From: Ctena decussata
Lineage: Eukaryota > Mollusca > Bivalvia > Lucinida > Lucinidae
Assembly: GCA_963989385.1 (NCBI GenBank)
Contig: OZ022503.1
Span: 90,468,638 to 90,532,637, forward strand
Length of the DNA stretch: 64,000 bases
Direction of reading: 5' to 3'
Shown in pieces: positions 20,932-35,287 of the stretch (positions are counted from its first letter, which is position 1; the number at the start of each line of letters is the position of its first letter). The notes beneath the pieces were generated by a model, which was not told where the DNA came from, ran no database searches, and saw nothing but the letters and a program-made list of their open reading frames with translations. Made by a program: the position numbers and the translations under genes.

Positions 20932-23900
20932 CTGGAAAAAGATAAAACATTTACAAATAACTATAAGTTGTTGGACCTGACATTGGCTGCAGTTATATAG
21001 CATCGACATGGTTAGAGCTACAAGTCTCATTTTTAAATCCTCAATGGCCCATATCCACCGCCTACCCGACCCGGGTCTGTAATATTGCCGATTTCGAGCG
21101 GCTGATGAAATTCCTGCCCATTTTAAGCATAAAACGCTATTTTACAACTTCGGAGAACAAATATGTAAACTTATTTCAACACTTCATGATAGAAGTGATG
21201 CATTTTAATTAGAGAAATGAAATATTATTGTAGATGCTAGATTGCGGAATTAATAACTAAAGATGCTGATCTAGAAATCCAGCATTGCCTAAACCTGGAA
21301 CGTTGAATCAAGGTTTAATCAATGTTAATTCAGCGTTGTGGGCACCTATAAATCTTACAAGCAACGCAAAATATTCTGTTTTTCATCTTTCCGGAAAACA
21401 ACAACAACAATAATAATAATAATAATGACAAGAATATACCATCATCATGATAATCCAAAACTGTTTTCATGTTGGGGAAAGCACTGACGGTGATGAATGT
21501 ATTCGGGTCTACCCAGCCCGTCCTTATTGCCCGCGCCATCCGTTCGTGTTGCTGAGGTAAACGAGCGTATCCAGGCTGGCCGAACTTGTTTGGATCTTGG
21601 GGCCAACCGGCCTGGTATTTGCAGAGAGAAATATTAGGCGTTGCTCCATGTTGTTTCATCATTTTCCTTGCTGGTTCGGAGTAGTGTTCTACGAAGTCAT
21701 TCGCGTAGCGCTCGTAAATGTTCGGAAATTCTGTCCAAAGTAAGGTCATCCCATCTTCTGCAAAAGTTGACAGTTTACATTGTATGTATTGAAATTTGAT
21801 ATAGAATCATTTTATAACATCTGTGGTACCCCGGTTAGCTGATAAGGCTACGCTTTCATTTGATCGAGACGGCCCTTGCGTACGTAATACATGTATGAAA
21901 ATAGATATATTAATTAAAAAAAAAATGAGAGCGACTATTTTTCATCCTTCGGTAGTCGGAAAAAGATCAGGCATGAAAAATAGAATCATTTGAATAGAGG
22001 GAAAAGTCATTTGCTAACATCACAAAATATAAAAATATCACAAAAGTCAATGTTGCGGCCATGGGTACCTTTCTGTTTTCTGTCCTCAGAACCAAATCAA
22101 ACTGGTCAAAATCTGCTTGTTTGTGAAAATGGTAATTAATGCCTTTCCGTTAACCAGTTAAATCTGAAAGGAGGCATAAGGAGCATGGACGACTAGAGGA
22201 AGGAAAACCTCAACTCCACTGAAAGCTCTAAGAGGAGATGCTTTCACAAATTATATACAACATGTACTATCAGTCATAATACAAACATATTATTGTAAGA
22301 ATAAGTCTTGCAATACTGACTCTTTAGTCCCTATTTTCCTACCACACCTGCACTATGTCATGGTCATGATGTGGTATAAATTTGATTAACATATGACTAG
22401 AGCTACTAAAGTTATCTAGCAAAAAACCTCAAATGCGGACGGAAGGACGGAAGGACGGACAGCTGAAAACAGTATACCCCTCTAAAACTACGTTTTGCGG
22501 GGGATATCACTATTCGGGACTAACAAATAAGACAGGAACCTTATAAGGGAAGGTGTCTCCCATTACATGTTTCAAAAGTTGGGGTGTACATTAGTCACTA
22601 CGATTTACGGTTACAAAATGACCAACTCATAAATACTGGAGATATTACAGCGAACTTGTTGAACTAAAAAATTGTTTTATGATATTTGAGCTGCAACACG
22701 AGATAAATCAACAAAGTGGTTGTGCGCCTACCGCAGACTTAGATCAGCCTGGGCATCCTTCCAGTCTGATTAGACTCTTCGCTAAGTGCTTAAAGGGTAG
22801 CTAAGGGTCTAAGCTACCTCCCTGCGGACAGCGAACATTCTGACCAGACTTAACGGATGCCCAGGCTGATCTGAGTCTCCGCTGGGCGCACAACCACTTT
22901 GTTGGTTTTCTCGTGGTGCGGCTCAATCATGTACTTACGCTGTAGATCAAATGGAAGAGGCTCCTGGTTCCGACCAAACGTCAGCGGGACAGCCAGGACC
23001 TGGTAAGGATGGGAGTTGGGAAAATCTGGCTGCTTAATCCTCGGTGCGCTTTCAAACCAGCGTTTACAGGCAAACACGTCCCTGAACCACATACAGCAGA
23101 CAGCAAATCTGGGGTTACCACGTGGGTCCCACCACTGATCTTTCATCATCATTTCAGGGTTTGCAATCATAATCCGCATCTGAAAATAAAAGGGCTCCAG
23201 AAAAGAGGGTAACAAATATCTGTTGACACAGGCTGCTTTAGACTTATTTGTCCTACTTCTCCATCAAACAAATACGGTTCGAACAGCACAGCACAGAATT
23301 AACAGACACAATACTAAAAGAACTAAACCACATGCCCCTTAGTTTTCGCGAATCTTTTTGCATTGAAACTATCAAAGTGCACATGCTTAAGCTTGAATCA
23401 AGAAACTTAAAAAAAAAGGCAAACATTTTGATACAAATAAAAGAAGTCAGCACGTGCACATACAATCCTCTAGCACTCCCCTCCCCCTTTCACACACACA
23501 CACACACACATACACACACACGCACGCACATGAAAGCAAATTCACCAAGGCAAACATTAAATTCATAAAAAATCTAACCCGCAAAAAATTAGACTGTTTT
23601 GCCAAAAAAGGCCTTTCAAATTTGCACTGTCTTGGCCTCATTTACTGCAATTTATGGACTTACAAATAAAAATTACATAAATTATTCTACAGAACAATAT
23701 CTTTACAAAACATTAACGCCGGATTTTCGTAATTGCCTCACTAGGATGATTTGTAAAAAATCTGACGTTCTGAAGTTCTTTTGGCTTTATTTTTTTCTTT
23801 GCGTTGCGTTTGTGTTGCCTTTATTGACCGTTAGCATTTCGAAACACAGGGTGTTGCCTTTATTGACCGTTAGCATTTCGAAACACAGGAACAGTAAGCA

Positions 23901-26900
23901 TACTGTATATGTGATTTAAGAATTGTTTAAAGCAAAGTAAAGACAATACATGCACTGATAACTTTGTGTGTAGAATTTAACATTTTCTTTCTGGCGTGAT
24001 AAAAAATTGACTTATTCCGCATCTATCCTGAAACGCAAATGTATCATGTCGGGTCTCCTTCTCGAACAAATGACAATCTAATAATCTCCATTCGCTTCAT
24101 TCCCTGGACATTACCGAAACACGGGAAATCGACCACTTCAGTCATAAAGCGTCCCGTGCCCGACGTTATAAACAATTCGAAGGTTAGGAATATACTTTGG
24201 TTTATATAAATTTCTTTCTGCTTGCGGTATAATGAGCCGCGACACGAGAAAACCAACGAGGTTGTGCGCCCAGCGCAGACTCGGATCAGCCTGGGCATCC
24301 GCCCAGTCTGATCAGAGTCTTCGCTGTCCGCATGGAGGTAGCTTCGACTCTAAGCTACCCTTTGGGCACTAAACGAAGGGTCTGATCAGACCGGGTGGAT
24401 GCCCAGGCTGATCTGAGTCTGCGTTGGGCGCACAACCACATTGTTGGTTTTGTCATGTCGCGGCTCAATTAACACCCGGAGTGAAAAACTTCTGAAACCA
24501 CTTACATCGTTGACGGAGGCAAAGCCAATAACATATCCTGTGTGAGATCCAATGGTACTGACGGTGTCCTGGATAGCAGTTACAACATCAGGTAGGTCGT
24601 TGGGACGAAATCGCATCAGAACCAGGTACCCCTTGTTGGCCTGAATACACAGAAGATATTTGTTTTGTAACATTGAATTTAGTTTCACCTACTGAACATC
24701 AAAGGGTCTAGGGATACAGTACCGTACCCGGAGACAATTCCAACATCAAAAGCATCATTGGCAAAGCAACAAATGAAATTCCGTGAGTGAGGCAAAATTT
24801 GATTGCATACTGAAAATACTTGCTTTGTTTCGTTTCTTTATGCTTATAACCTGAAGAAAAAGCATAAAGAAACGAAACAGAACAAGTATTTTAAGTTCTT
24901 TAAATGGCTTGTGTGTAAAATACAGGTGACTTAGGGCTCCTCTAGTCAAACTGGATGACCATTTTGACCAATAACAGCTCACTTGAGTGATAAACAGACT
25001 CAATTAAACAAGTTCTGCTGTTTTATTTTCTTTGGGATGCTTTGCTTCCATTACATTTTTAAATCTCTAAATTTGCACCACTAGTATAGAAGTTCCAGGC
25101 CCGCCCGAGACTAAACAATAATACTAAAATAGATATACAATCTTGACAGAATTGTTTAGAAATTGGGCCGGTACTCCTTGAGAATATTTTAATTGTCACC
25201 AAATATGTGAAAGGAAACAAAGACCCATCACACCGTGACATGACTGCCTTCCTTTAACGAAAGCAAACACTCTTGGCTAAGGGTAACGCGAATAACATTC
25301 TTGTTAAACTATTTTGAAATTGTGCTCGAATCTTCAAGTTTTACAAAGTTTAAACTACAGACATCTAAAGAAAACAAGGCTCGCCTACCAGCGGCCATGT
25401 AAATTTTAAGGAGACAAAAGGCCTAGAGATATTTTGGTATAAGCTAGGTAAGTAACCCTCTTATGATGTTATTTTGAACTGGGTCAGCAGTTTCTTAGAA
25501 AAAAGGTTTGTACAAATTTTGCATTAGGTTGCAATGACACGCAAAGTTGTAGTTTCAACTGAATGCTTTCAACCCCCCCACCAAGGAAAATAGTTTTGAA
25601 GATCAGCTTATATTGGCTGTGAGATGTCGGAGATTTTGTTTGAAGACATTATGGACGGCCGGACGGACGACGGGCATAAACGCTTTCCATGAGTATGATG
25701 TCCTCGAGCTAACAATACATAGCAATGATACCAATATCTAGGATTATATTACATATCTTAACTAATTATTGCCTAGCGTCCCATAAGCCGATCAGGAAAC
25801 GAAAAGTGTCCAATAGGCATTAGCCGTTTAGTACGATACAGTCGACTTTCGCTATCTGTACGTACAGGGGAAAGGAAGTTAAAATTTAAGATTTGAAATG
25901 AAAATCTCACCAGACTTCTTGTTTCCTTTCACATAATCAACAGGTTAAATTCAGATATCAGCGTCTGACATTAAGACAGTTAAGACAACCAACCCCATTT
26001 AACATAGCATTTCTACAATTAAATTTTGCTGTATTGGAACACTATATTACAACTGAAGCTGAAGGTCGAAATATATATGTTCAAACATATGCTATAATGT
26101 AACACATACATGGTTAGCAAATGCACAACATACAGTTAGTAAGAACAACTACACACACATGTGTAATACTACTACTGGTAAAACTTCGATTTCATTCTCG
26201 CCTGGAGAATAAAAAGTCAAGCTTCTGAAAACTGAATGCCAAACTAAGAATGCTATTTGGCTCAAATGTATGTAAGTCGTAATGTAGTGCAAAATTTTAA
26301 AAGATAAACGTGTCTAGTAGACACAAATTCGGTTGGGTCAATTTCAAGAGTTACATTATAACTTCACCAGTTTCTTTGCGCCAGTCAAATATTGTGCACA
26401 AATATGTTTTTTATGCATACGAGTCGAATAGTACTGTTGTATGCTGGCTAACTATTTGCAGAATTTCCAGTTGGGAATGAAAATGTGCGTTTTATCGATC
26501 GACATACAACATGATAGAATTTTCATATACTAATATTTAGAAATTTCAAATAACGATGATAGAAACGAAAAACCTAAAACCAGGACCGACAGTCTTATGC
26601 AAAATTTTACAGAAACCAGTTTACTGAACGTGTAATCCGTCAGCATAACTCACCACCCGTGACAAACTTTTTCATGCATCGAAATATCAAACACGTGCAA
26701 AGAACCAACAGAACGCAAGACTTACAACTTTGAAATGTCAAAAAATAAATGCATTTTTGTACTGCATACACTCCATTTTGATTGTTTTCTCAAACGAAAT
26801 GGACTTGCCAACTTCGCTAATGAAAGGCATCGATATGATTTGCGAGACGTTTCCTTTCTGAGTGCACCTACCCTTGCAGAAGGAAACTGATAGCGAGATT

Positions 26901-29900
26901 CTGGTATTCAAAATTGATGTTTTATTAATGTTTTATTAAATATATCTAATTCAGTGTTTGAAGTTACGGAAAGATTTTTAATAGTTTTATGTGGTACATG
27001 TATAGTTTCTTTACTGTGAAATAAGGGCTAATCTGACATTTCGGTTAAGTCTCAGAAGCAAATGCAAATTTGTTAGACAAGGCAGAAAATCGTGGTACAA
27101 AGGCACCTGCCTCGATCATCTGGTTAAGCCTTGGGCTCTGTTCTGGTTCATCTTTCAGTGACGTCATTAAGTCTGTGATTCTCGTGCTATAACTATTGGC
27201 CCTCCCAGCAGGTTTTACTTCCTTATGAAAGAAACAATAATGCAACAAACCCATGCTTTAATAACAAAACATGTAAATATTTACATTCGCGATCTCGTTA
27301 TGACATCTCTTACTTGTTTGTGATGCTTTACTTATCATCTATCTATATACCAACTATGTAAGAATAGTGTGCTCCTATTACAGGAAAACCTGTTCCTAGA
27401 ACTTAAGCCGTTGCTATGCTGTTGCTAAGGCTCAATTTCTATGAAGGGGATTCCCTACAACTATGAAATTTGCTTTGGAGGAACATTCTTTTTCAGACTG
27501 TTCCTCCAGAGCAAATTTCATAGTTGTAGAGAATCCCCTTCATAGAAATTCAACCTTAGCAATAGCATAGCAACCACTTTTTAGTCGTTTTATAAATACG
27601 GCCTCAGAAAGCTAGAAATGTATTGGTACATCTCCATGTTTTTTCTTCATGTTTTCAGACGGTGACAAGTCGAGGTATTCTATTTACTTCACCCTGGTTG
27701 ACATCCTCTTCCAAAGAGGGGTTCTCTCCTAAAGGAAGGAATATTCCCCTAGAAGAGCAAATCTGTTTTCTGTAAGAGTTGAGCCCCATTGAGAAGGAGC
27801 CAAAAATGAGACTACTAGAGTCGCTTTCGCAGAAAGTGTATCAGTCTACATCAAATTCAGTCTAAAGTAATTATGTATACCTTTATCGCATATCTCCTTT
27901 AATGTCATTGAGCCAAATAAAAAGTGCATAAACATAAATTTTACAAAACCCGTTTGACGTATTAGGTATCAAAAATGAATTGTCGCATGTGAACAATAAA
28001 GTTCAGTTCCTACGTACGTACCTAAAACAATATTTTAGGCAAATAGACACGTGAAATATGAACTATAAAGTGTAAAGTGTGCGTTATATGCAACAGTTCT
28101 ACTCCGATGAATGCATCTTGCACTTTCAGTTCAAGCCACTCTGCCAATTTCATTTGGTCTCTGATCTCAAACCCTAGAAGAAGACTCCATTTAAAAAAGA
28201 CTTCACCTCCAGGAAAGTAAACAGGAAGTCACAAGTCTGTTTCTTTCTTAAAAATGGTGAAATACATGGTTGTGCATCCATACATTTTTTTAAAAATAAC
28301 TATTTTGATTGACGAGTGCTGATCTGTGCATTAAGGTCAAATCAGATAAATTCGAATAACAGCTTAATTCAGACAGTCACATTGTTTCCATTAATATGTC
28401 AGTTGTTTGGAATTAAAACAAAAATAACTGGGCAAACAGTGAAAATCCTGATGAGACGGCTCAAAATAAGTCGTCTCATCTGGATTTTCACTGTTTGCAA
28501 TGGTATGTCCGAATTTACCCGCTGTCCGAAGTTACCCTACTGGACCCTACTATTGACATTTCTTTGTGCTGTAAATGAACTAAGCCACCACCAGTCAAAG
28601 AATTTAAGATATGCTACAATATATCAAAATTGATCCAGCACCTAACTTGTAAATGTAAGACTCATACTCAGCAACAAAAGAAGTGCTTATTTTGGAGTTT
28701 AATGTGTTTTGTTGATTTTTTTCAATCAGAAATAGTTGTTAATGTAATATGGTAGCAAACTTATTCTGTTTTCATATTGTTGGAAGCTCTCGAGAAAAGG
28801 ATTTCACCGACAGAGAACGCGCAAATTCACAGCATCAAAATGCCACAGAACATACAGATGAATAAAATTCGAGAGTAACTACTATGCTTTTCTTTAACTC
28901 TTAAGCATGTTAAGGTATTTAGATACACAATAACTCTGTATCGACTTATTAAAACACATAACAGAGTTATTGTTCATGGTGAATCAATCAACACTATGGA
29001 ATATATACACACTTACAATGCCTACCATAAAGATCCTAAGTTTTCGGGCAGATACATCTGTATAAACAGTGGAAACCGTGATCAGACTGTTCCTTAGAAA
29101 CCAGAATGATCAAGGTCTTTACAATTTCAATTCCATCTGCGCATTTTTGAGGCATTACTCTATGGTAGACCCGGAACAACAGGAAAATAAATAACAGGGC
29201 AAGGACCGGCTGTGTTTGCAGCAGGTGCAGTACTTGGACAGTCTTTTTTGGGGATATTTTAGAACTTAAACATTGTTTTTCTAGGAAACAAAACGGTGAA
29301 ATGTTTGGTTTTTTTTGTTTTATTCTGTATCATACAATGTAAGTTTTACTAAAACAATATGCATAAGCATGCCCCATCAACTGAATATATTTTTCTTGAC
29401 CTTTTTCATGAAATTCAATTTTCTTGCATTTTTTAAAAAAATGTAAAAATATACTTATAATCAAGATAATTGCAATTTTTCTTACCAGTCTGTTTCAAAT
29501 ACCCTATATTAAAGATTATATGATTTGCAGAAATGAAAGTGCATCCTTGTGCTAGAGACATGAATTTTAATGGAAAATGTGTAAAAAAAGTATGTATAAA
29601 TACAAAAGTTTGTTTTTTAGGAAAACAACACGGTGAAAATTTTTCTTTTCTTATCCAAATCTTTTATAGCCCTTTGGGTTATTCAGCTGGTATAATGAAA
29701 TGAATGCCCCACCAATATCTTTATTCACCATTCGTCTACCTTAAGTATAAATGGCGACTGAAAGAAAAGTTATTGTTTATTTGTCGGTGTGTCTGCCATT
29801 TGTTTCTCTCATTGAAAACTTTACACCTTGATCCAGGATATAACATTTTCACAGGCTAGCAAGACACCAGCCGTACATGTTATTGCAGACTTTAATATCT

Positions 29901-32627
29901 ATGAGAAAAGTTTAGACTATCAAATGAGGCACTGCACTCATGAGTTCCTCATAATACACTCCCAGCTTTCTCATTGTTTTTCTTGTGGGGATAGGCGCAA
30001 ATAAAAAAACATTTCAGAGGAAAGGCAATACTGTAGGAGTAAAAATTACATGCAGACATCTAATCACATATTCCCAAGCTACATGTACATATATGAGCCG
30101 CGACACGAGAAAACCAACAAAGTGGTTGTGCGCCCAGCGCAGACTCAGATCAACCTGGGCATGCGCCCATTCTGATCAGACCCTTCGATAAGCACTTAAG
30201 GGGTAGCTAAGGGTCTAAGCTACCTCCATGCGGACAGAGAAGATTCTGATCAGACTGGGCGGATGCCCTGGCTGATCTGAGTCTTCGCTGGCCGCACATG
30301 CCACTTTGTTGGTTTTGTCGCGTCGCGGCTCATATAAGAACCAGAAACACCAAAATATAAGATTGTGTAATAATTCAGTTTTAAAAGGCTTACATCATAT
30401 CTCTGCTGTGCGTCAGGGTCCTAGGGATCAAACAATTGAAACGTATTATTTACACATGAAAACAGATTACTAGGATTTAAATAAACTGTAAAAACATCAG
30501 ATTAAAACAACTTAAACTGAAACATGAACAAAAAATAAATAAAATGAATGAAAAGTTAATAAAAAGATAGAAAGAAAACTTGAGGAGCGTGTGCAGCCTT
30601 GCTAATGAACAGCCAGTAGAAGATAGTCTCATATTTTTTTTGTATGTGTCTTTCTTTTCTAGAGCAGCCTGTATAGAGTTTTATTAATATCAATAATTGT
30701 TCTTGAGCACCTTTAGTATTTTCATACAGGTAATAAAAACGAACTTTGTGTCTCAGGGAAAGTTAATCAAGCAAACATACAGGAAGACAATATGCACACA
30801 CTGTCACTAATAAAGAGAAAGCAAAATATTTGTGAGAAATAGTTTTCGTGATAAAAATTAAAAGTTTTAATTTTGGGTTTTCACATTTGGCATGTATATT
30901 TTGTTTCACAATGCATGCCCTTGCAAATTGAAACTGGCATGCAATGACATGTTAACCTAAATCTAAAAATTTCTCAGATAACTAAAACTTTGATTTAGTG
31001 CACTTAAGAAACGGTTTCTCAGGGCAATTGTGAATTGGAAAGCGTCCAATTAGTCAGTTCCTTTGCGATCTGATCAGTGTTTTCCCTATTCCAATCAACA
31101 ATCTAACTACTGAGAATCTTTTGATCAGATCTTTGTAAGACCACACTTCTGCTTATTTTGAAGAGTCTTTTTCCTTCCTATTCGAATATACTGAGGAATC
31201 CACTAGCGAAAGCCAAACACACTGGTTTGGACGGAGGTATACTTCGCTACAAACGAATGTCGTAAAGTTCTTATTTTTCTTTTGCCAAAGCGGTTTCATG
31301 CTATTGAACATATACATTCACACATGCATTACATAGAGGATCTTACATGAGTGCTCATGCATTATTGAATTTATTAAACGAGTTGGGGAAAAAGATAAGA
31401 TGCGAGGCTCTGCCGAGCATCTTATCGTTTTCACCAACGAGTTTAATAAATTCAATAATACAGGAGCACGAATGCAAGATTCTATTTATCATATGACTAA
31501 AATCGCATTTTATTAGCAAATTTTGCACTAAAACGTCACGATTTCGCCATTAGAAAACGCGACGTTTTATGGACGTCAACACATAACATTATGGCGTAAT
31601 TTGCATATTTAATCCACTAGTGGATTATCGTATTTAATGCATGGCTTTATTACACTCTCAGATGCGACGTCATATGATAAAATTTTTTAACCCTGTAGTT
31701 TTTTTTTCTTATGTGGCTGGGCTAATACCAATATCAGTAATAGTATGCGTACAAATGGTACTTACGTCATATGCTTGTCTGTATTCTGGTGCTGGTCTAT
31801 AGCGGTCCTTAAAAGATAAAGAGATAAGATACTAAGAAGATACTAAATGAATTTTGAAAATATACCACTGTATGAGAAATTTCTGTGTTTGCATTTTCGT
31901 AATGGTTTGTCAGTCAGGAGCATTGCATCTGTGGGTTTTATGTGTTTATTTCTTTCCAGGCACTACTCCGACATACTACACCACGTTGTGAAAACACTGT
32001 CTTAAATGCTTTTAATGCTAAATGCTGATACAAAGAACGGAAGTAGGTAAGAGAAAAGACTAGATTATAAAAAAGCGGCTTACTGGTGACATAGTCTGAA
32101 CCCTGGCATGAACATACTGATATATACGACGTTTTCTGCCCACTGTTAGGTGCGTATTGCCTGTCATCTGCAATACTGAATTTGCGAAATGCCTGCTTTA
32201 CATAACAAAGTACAGTTAACAACCAGAATGTGGGACATGCTCTCCGCATTTGCAGAGTCAATGTCGAATCAAATACATTATGTAACCCTTTTAAATTGGC
32301 AAACAGTGTTGACTATATTATTTAGCCCTTTTACATTGGTAAACAGCGTAGACCCAGTTCAGACGCCGCAACACGCGGCGTCCGATCCTGGTCTACACTG
32401 TTTGCCGACTCCCTGCTGCTCAAAAAAGTAATAAGATCAAACCACACGCACTCCTTATAATGTAAATGGACATATCAAAGTATGAGATAGAAGAGCCCGC
32501 TTTAGTCTGTAGGCATTTATTTGGTAGTAAACAGTCAATGATAGTATGTGCGAATGTTCTTGGGCATTTGCCAACTTAACATTGCATTATACCGTAACTG
32601 AGTGTAATAGTGGATAGGATTTTATTA

Positions 32628-32679
<52 letters not shown>

Positions 32680-35255
32680 CGAGAGTCAGAGAGAGAGGTC
32701 CACATACCTGATACATTTCCTTGTCCACATCATACTGCCGTGGGTCAAAATCAGTCTGAAAAGGCAGAAAAGTGGATATTCTGTTTATTGTTATGGTATG
32801 AGAACATCGATATAATGCCATATTTTACTGTATTTTAACACATTAATTATTTTGGATTTTATTCCCACGAATTTAATATGCATGTACAGATGTACAGTCG
32901 TATAACGGAATCCTAAATCATATGTTTATCATTGCACAATATAAATGCCGCCTTCAGCCTTTTATATGTACTACATGCCAGGTTCGACGTGCATAATAAT
33001 TTGAGGCGGAGTCTTTGAGTCAGTGTATTCCTTGCATCCAAAGGATCTCACTATTCAGAACTTATATGACCTACCCCCCGCAACGAGGCACTTTGTTCAG
33101 AGACTTACATGTTCGTTTACACACCAAAGATTTACAGGCTCAAAAGAACTACTTTTATCCACATGTCAGCGCTGTGTCGTTGGTGTTGCAGGAACGCTAT
33201 GTATCCATTATGCCGTGTTAATTTTTGCATTAGATCTCAGGCAAGCACAGCAGTTTTTTTTTCTAAGTTTTTATGGTTAATTTGGTATTCCCCAAAAAGT
33301 CTATTTTTGCGAATATTTTTAAGGTGTACAAATAGACATTCAGGGCGAGAGACTATCTTCTTTCATTTCTGCCTCCCTTCCCAATAGAGATCAACTCTTA
33401 AGGAGTATTTTCTCGATCGAGCAAATTCTTACCTTCAAGAGTAAGCCCCATTTCAGAAAGGCTATGTCGTTCAGTGAAGCAAACAGGAAGTCACAAATGT
33501 CATCTCAGTTTGCAAAATGGCGGAAACATTGAGGTTTATATTAAAATATTTACATTCTTGGTGTATTTACTGAAAAGCCCTATAGTAAACCATTGGAACG
33601 TAATGTAGTTTACATTCCAATAATTACATTGAGACACGCGACGTCAATGACGTAAAACAAACAATGGCTCTCTACAACCTGATTGGACGTCAGCAACGTC
33701 ATGACGTCATGCATGCCGCTCTGCTGTTAGCAGAAGAAACTGCGTGTACATGTTTTACTGCTTCAATTTTAGCGCTTATTCAAGATTTTTCATGAAAGAC
33801 TTGATTGAAACGAATGTAAATATAAGCAATGAACTTAATTTTTCTGATGTTTATCTAAGTGTAAACTACATTGGGTCACTAGCAAAGTTTACATGAACCC
33901 CTTCGGGGTTCATTCACTTTGCACGTGACCCAATGTAGTTTACACTTCGATAAACCTCAGAAAAATGAAATTCATTCCTTAAACAAATTTGAAAAAAAAA
34001 TAACGCATTCAGAAACATTTCAGGTGATAGAGTTTAAGAGAAGCGTTTGACCTACCCTTTCCACATCGTATCTTCTTTCATGTGGCCGTTGGCGTCGTCT
34101 GGGAGACAAGTCCTGCTGATAGTCCTGTAAGCATTCAATCATTGCAAATTATACATTGTAAGACTTGTATATCCGGATAAAGCGAAAGCCACGACAATAC
34201 TGTACAGACCCTAATGCTGACCCGACAAAAGATACAATCTAATGTCTGGTTAAACATACCGTATACAAGGTAATTTTCGTGATGTTCCATTTTTCGCGGC
34301 ATTTCACGGTCACTCAGAAACCGCGAATATTAAAATCGCGAAATAATTTCCTGTTCCTTACAAAGTATCTTCTGTAGACACAGTGTTCATATGTTTTGTT
34401 TTTATTTGCTTCCGTAATTGCCGGTACTTTTCACTTGAGGCAGTTCTTTCATTAACCTGCGGCGACCCCGCCGCAAGTTAATAAACGAACTGGCTCAAGT
34501 GAAAAAGAATAAGTTTTGCTTTCCGCGCATGTTGCTAACCGCGAAAATTTAAAATCGCAAAAATTGACGTTTATGTTTTTCCCCCTCAACCGCGAAAATT
34601 TGAACCCGCGAAAATTACCGCTTATACGGTAGTAGATTCTGTTCGATAGAAAAAATAGGACTAATAGTAATGGTATTGTAGTGAAAAAAGAAACATCGAA
34701 TCTTCCTGGGAAGAAATAAACAATGAGATATTAAGAAGTGAAGCTTACTTTGCTTAGAATTTCAAAATGTAGCAAAAATGCAAAGTTAAACAATCTGTAA
34801 GGTAACCACACATGCATTTCCTTATAAAAACATCTCAGGAACTTATAGCAGTAAGGCCAAACATGCCTACCGAATGCGTATACATACACTGTAAAAATCG
34901 CGTTTAGCTATAAAACACAAGTGGTTACATGTTTAGGTGTAAACATGTTTAGGAATATGTCATATAGCTAAACATGTACGCCTTTTCTATTATTTTACCG
35001 GACAAAGTCTGCTAAACACGTTTGATTCTGTTACGCGTTTCGGATGAATCCATTCTCTCTTTTCCCCGTTGAAGAACGAAAAAAAAGAGACGAAAATATT
35101 GACAGATGAAATTTTCAAAATGAAAGGTAGATATAACCAGTTTGGTACATCTTTAATTTCTAAACATAAACCTAAACATGTTGCAAATTGAACATGTTAC
35201 GATTTAAACACATAAAAAATCGGACTGCATTTTTTGCATTGATTCTAAACACATT

Positions 35256-35287
<32 letters not shown>

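Noticed and set aside
20716..21030. 104-codon minus-strand frame as an independent gene
   Set aside because: It overlaps the last exon of the DUF1330-like gene in a different frame; only the frame used in the spliced model joins upstream exons and continues the domain.
22850..23215. 121-codon minus-strand frame starting with MLPSFLEP as a single-exon gene
   Set aside because: The first residues are intron upstream of the CAG acceptor at 23180 and the last ones run into a MITE; the middle is an exon.
29460..29490. Possible 4-nt microexon between CAG and GTAAGA on the minus strand
   Set aside because: Such signals arise by chance in AT-rich introns, and a 4-nt insert would break the frame of the otherwise complete gene.
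32576..32821. Minus-strand frame with a long SLSLSL run as a gene
   Set aside because: The run is the (GA)n microsatellite; only 32708-32755 within it is a supported exon with splice sites.
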